Shown here: piece by piece, positions 6,270-7,676 of the stretch
Position numbering within the stretch: the stretch's first letter is position 1
How the letters are laid out: every line of letters starts with the position of its first letter
Source of the DNA: an uncultured Oscillospiraceae bacterium
GTDB taxonomy: Bacteria; Bacillota_A; Clostridia; Oscillospirales; Oscillospiraceae
Direction of reading: 5' to 3'
DNA length: 7,676 bases
Assembly: GCA_944385265.1 (NCBI GenBank)
Contig: CALWWO010000033.1
Span: forward strand, 1 to 7,676
The notes under the pieces: model-generated
Database searches by the model: none
The model's input: the letters and a program-made list of their open reading frames with translations, nothing else
Told to the model about the DNA's origin: nothing
Made by a program: the position numbers and the translations under genes

Positions 6270-7178
6270 ATGGGATTTTTCGATAAAATAAGACAGGGAC
6301 TTGAAAAAACCAAAAAAAATATGACGGTCCAGCTAAACGCAATGATAGCGTCGTTTACAAAAGCAAACGAGGAGTTTTATGAAGAGCTTGAGGAGACGCT
6401 CATAATGGCTGATGTCGGCGTAGAGACGTCGCTTGAGATAGTCGACCGTTTGCGCCGGACGGTGCGTCAGGAGGGATATACTAAAAGCGAAGACGTCCGC
6501 AGAGCACTCGAGGAGATAATGGTAGATGTCCTCTCCGTTGGGGACGACGGGCTGAAACTTGATACAAAGCCCTCGGCAATACTTGTTATAGGCGTAAACG
6601 GAGTCGGCAAGACTACTACCATAGGAAAGCTCGCGATGAAATTCAAGAGCGAGGGCAAAAAAGTGCTTATGTGCGCCGGAGATACCTTCAGGGCCGCAGC
6701 TGCGGAGCAGCTGACTGTTTGGGCCGAGAGGGCCTCGAGCGATATAGTCCGGCATGAGGAGGGGTCAGACCCCGCCGCCGTCATATTCGACGGGATAACC
6801 GCCGCTAAAGCACGCGGAGCGGATATCGTTATATGCGATACCGCGGGACGGCTTCATAATAAATCGAACCTGATGAACGAGCTTCAAAAAATCAGAAGAG
6901 TAATAGACAGGGAACTGCCGGACGGCGACCTTGAGATACTCCTCGTCATCGATGCGACGACGGGGCAGAATGGACTCATACAGGCAAAACAGTTTAAAGA
7001 AGCTGCCGGGGTGACCGGAATAGTGCTTACAAAGCTCGACGGGACGGCAAAGGGCGGTATCGTGTTCGCGATAGCAGACCAGCTCAAAGTGCCGGTAAAA
7101 TACGTCGGAGTCGGCGAAAAAGCGGAGGACCTGCTCGAGTTCGACAAGAGAGAATTTGTGGAGGCGCTTTTAAAGTGA
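6270..7178 (+). CDS. ftsY: Signal recognition particle receptor FtsY
   Basis: FtsY is the membrane-associated GTPase that docks Ffh-SRP with its ribosome-nascent chain so that membrane proteins reach SecYEG. The product has 302 residues. It starts with MGFFDKIRQGLEKTKKN, a short helix likely to touch the membrane, and goes directly into the N domain (about 20-95). The acidic A domain of E. coli FtsY is missing, as is usual in Firmicutes. The G domain has GVNGVGKT (G1, 108-115), DTFRAAAAEQL (138-148), DTAGR (G3, 190-194), TKLD (G4, 254-257) with GTAKGG directly after it, and the closing GVGEKAEDLLEFD (280-292). The choice between FtsY and the close paralogue Ffh is settled by the lack of a methionine-rich M domain and by the FtsY-type ends. 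The ATG at 6270 has GGGAGAGG just upstream, 20 bases after the smc stop, so it is co-transcribed with smc. Its end overlaps rdgB by 4 bases. Confidence 0.97.
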   Translation: MGFFDKIRQGLEKTKKNMTVQLNAMIASFTKANEEFYEELEETLIMADVGVETSLEIVDRLRRTVRQEGYTKSEDVRRALEEIMVDVLSVGDDGLKLDTKPSAILVIGVNGVGKTTTIGKLAMKFKSEGKKVLMCAGDTFRAAAAEQLTVWAERASSDIVRHEEGSDPAAVIFDGITAAKARGADIVICDTAGRLHNKSNLMNELQKIRRVIDRELPDGDLEILLVIDATTGQNGLIQAKQFKEAAGVTGIVLTKLDGTAKGGIVFAIADQLKVPVKYVGVGEKAEDLLEFDKREFVEALLK

Positions 7179-7676
7179 GGATAATACTGGCGAGCAATAA
7201 TAAAAATAAGCTCAGGGAATTTAGAGAGATCCTTGGGGACGACGGGTTTGAGATAATATCCCAGTCGGAGGCGGGACTCGACCTCGACGTGGAGGAGACG
7301 GGCACTACATTTGCGGAAAACGCATTTTTGAAGGCCTATGCCGCATGCCGCGCCTCCGGCGAAATTGCGATATCCGACGACTCGGGACTCGAGGTAGACG
7401 CTCTCGGCGGAGAGCCGGGTGTATATTCGGCGCGTTACGGCGGAGGAAACCTGACAGATCACGAAAAATGCCTGCTTGTTTTGGATAAGCTCAAAGACCA
7501 TGAAGACCGTTCGGCGCGGTTTGTCTCCGCAATATCATGCGTTTTCCCGACCGGGGCCGTTGTGCGCGCAGAAGGCGAGTGCCGCGGCGTTATAGCCGAC
7601 GCTCCGCGCGGAGATAACGGCTTTGGATACGACCCTATATTCTATGTAGAGGAATACGGCCGGACAATGGGCGAAC
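7175..7676 (+). CDS. rdgB: RdgB/HAM1-type non-canonical purine NTP pyrophosphatase, 5' part only
   Basis: This enzyme hydrolyses dITP/ITP and XTP to the monophosphate and pyrophosphate, keeping deaminated purines out of DNA and RNA. 167 complete codons are visible; the family is usually about 195-205 residues, so roughly 30 are lost beyond the window end. The start is GTG at 7175, overlapping the ftsY stop in the sequence GTGA, with GGAGG at 7160-7164 ten bases upstream. Conserved parts are the N-terminal nucleotide-binding strand ILASNNKNKLREF (4-16), the block ISDDSGLEVDALGGEPGVYSARY from residue 66 (Asp69 aligns with the catalytic Asp69 of E. coli RdgB) and NGFGYDPIF (148-156). The GTG is chosen because the conserved N-terminal strand begins two residues later and no other start lies between. 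Translational coupling to ftsY is likely. No break is seen. Confidence 0.95.
   Translation, partial: MRIILASNNKNKLREFREILGDDGFEIISQSEAGLDLDVEETGTTFAENAFLKAYAACRASGEIAISDDSGLEVDALGGEPGVYSARYGGGNLTDHEKCLLVLDKLKDHEDRSARFVSAISCVFPTGAVVRAEGECRGVIADAPRGDNGFGYDPIFYVEEYGRTMGE

Noticed and set aside
6312..6319. Run of eight A near the start of ftsY as a slippage site
   Set aside because: The reading frame is intact across it, the codons (Lys-Lys-Asn) suit the basic N-terminal helix, and a slip would only destroy the protein. No sign of use.
6884..7501. Minus-strand open frame (205 codons) across the ftsY-rdgB junction
   Set aside because: It is a shadow of two well-supported genes on the + strand and shows no recognisable protein family.
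1..7676. Mobile elements, CRISPR repeats, tRNA or rRNA genes, riboswitches
   Set aside because: I looked for direct or terminal repeats, spaced repeats, cloverleaf patterns and long structured leaders and saw none; all gaps between genes are 105 bases or shorter and are covered by the sites listed.

Overview
The window is a compact housekeeping cluster in which all genes lie on the + strand: plsX (3' part only) - acpP - rnc - a radical SAM gene of the Elp3-like type - smc - ftsY - rdgB/HAM1 (5' part only). The gene order, the strong GGAGG-type ribosome binding sites, the use of TTG and GTG starts and the SigA-type promoters point to a Firmicute, most likely a member of the Clostridia. Base composition is roughly balanced. 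Isoleucine is written mostly as ATA (17 of 21 Ile codons in ftsY by hand count). I cannot name a genus from this.

Layout. 1-511: C-terminal 169 codons of PlsX, which makes acyl-phosphate for phospholipid synthesis. 512-597: an 86-base gap with a near-consensus promoter (TTGACA-17-TAATAT) and a strong ribosome binding site for acpP. 598-837: acyl carrier protein. 838-942: a perfect 10-bp GC-rich hairpin followed by the rnc leader. 943-1617: RNase III. 1608-2630: radical SAM enzyme, overlapping rnc by 10 bases and starting at TTG. 2631-2676: a short gap which, with the last bases of the radical SAM gene, holds a second good promoter (TTGCCA-17-TATACT) whose -10 element runs into a perfect 15-bp palindrome. 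2677-6249: SMC chromosome condensation ATPase, TTG start. 6270-7178: FtsY, the SRP receptor GTPase. 7175-7676: RdgB/HAM1-type purine NTP pyrophosphatase, GTG start, overlapping ftsY by 4 bases and cut by the window end. No gene-free stretch is longer than about 105 bases.

How the genes fit together. PlsX and ACP supply lipid synthesis. RNase III and the Elp3-like enzyme suggest RNA processing and modification. SMC acts in chromosome organisation, FtsY in membrane protein targeting, and RdgB in nucleotide pool cleaning. The set is a growth-linked operon rather than one pathway. Transcription probably comes in at least from the acpP and smc promoters, with partial read-through of the hairpin after acpP into rnc and the radical SAM gene.

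The window is mostly ordinary core genome and I see no obviously new multi-gene system. The points most worth testing are: an in-frame A_AAA_AAG slippery heptamer at the catalytic-domain/dsRBD boundary of rnc; the palindrome over the smc promoter; the dyad over the acpP promoter; and the unassigned Elp3-like radical SAM enzyme, which lacks an acetyltransferase domain.
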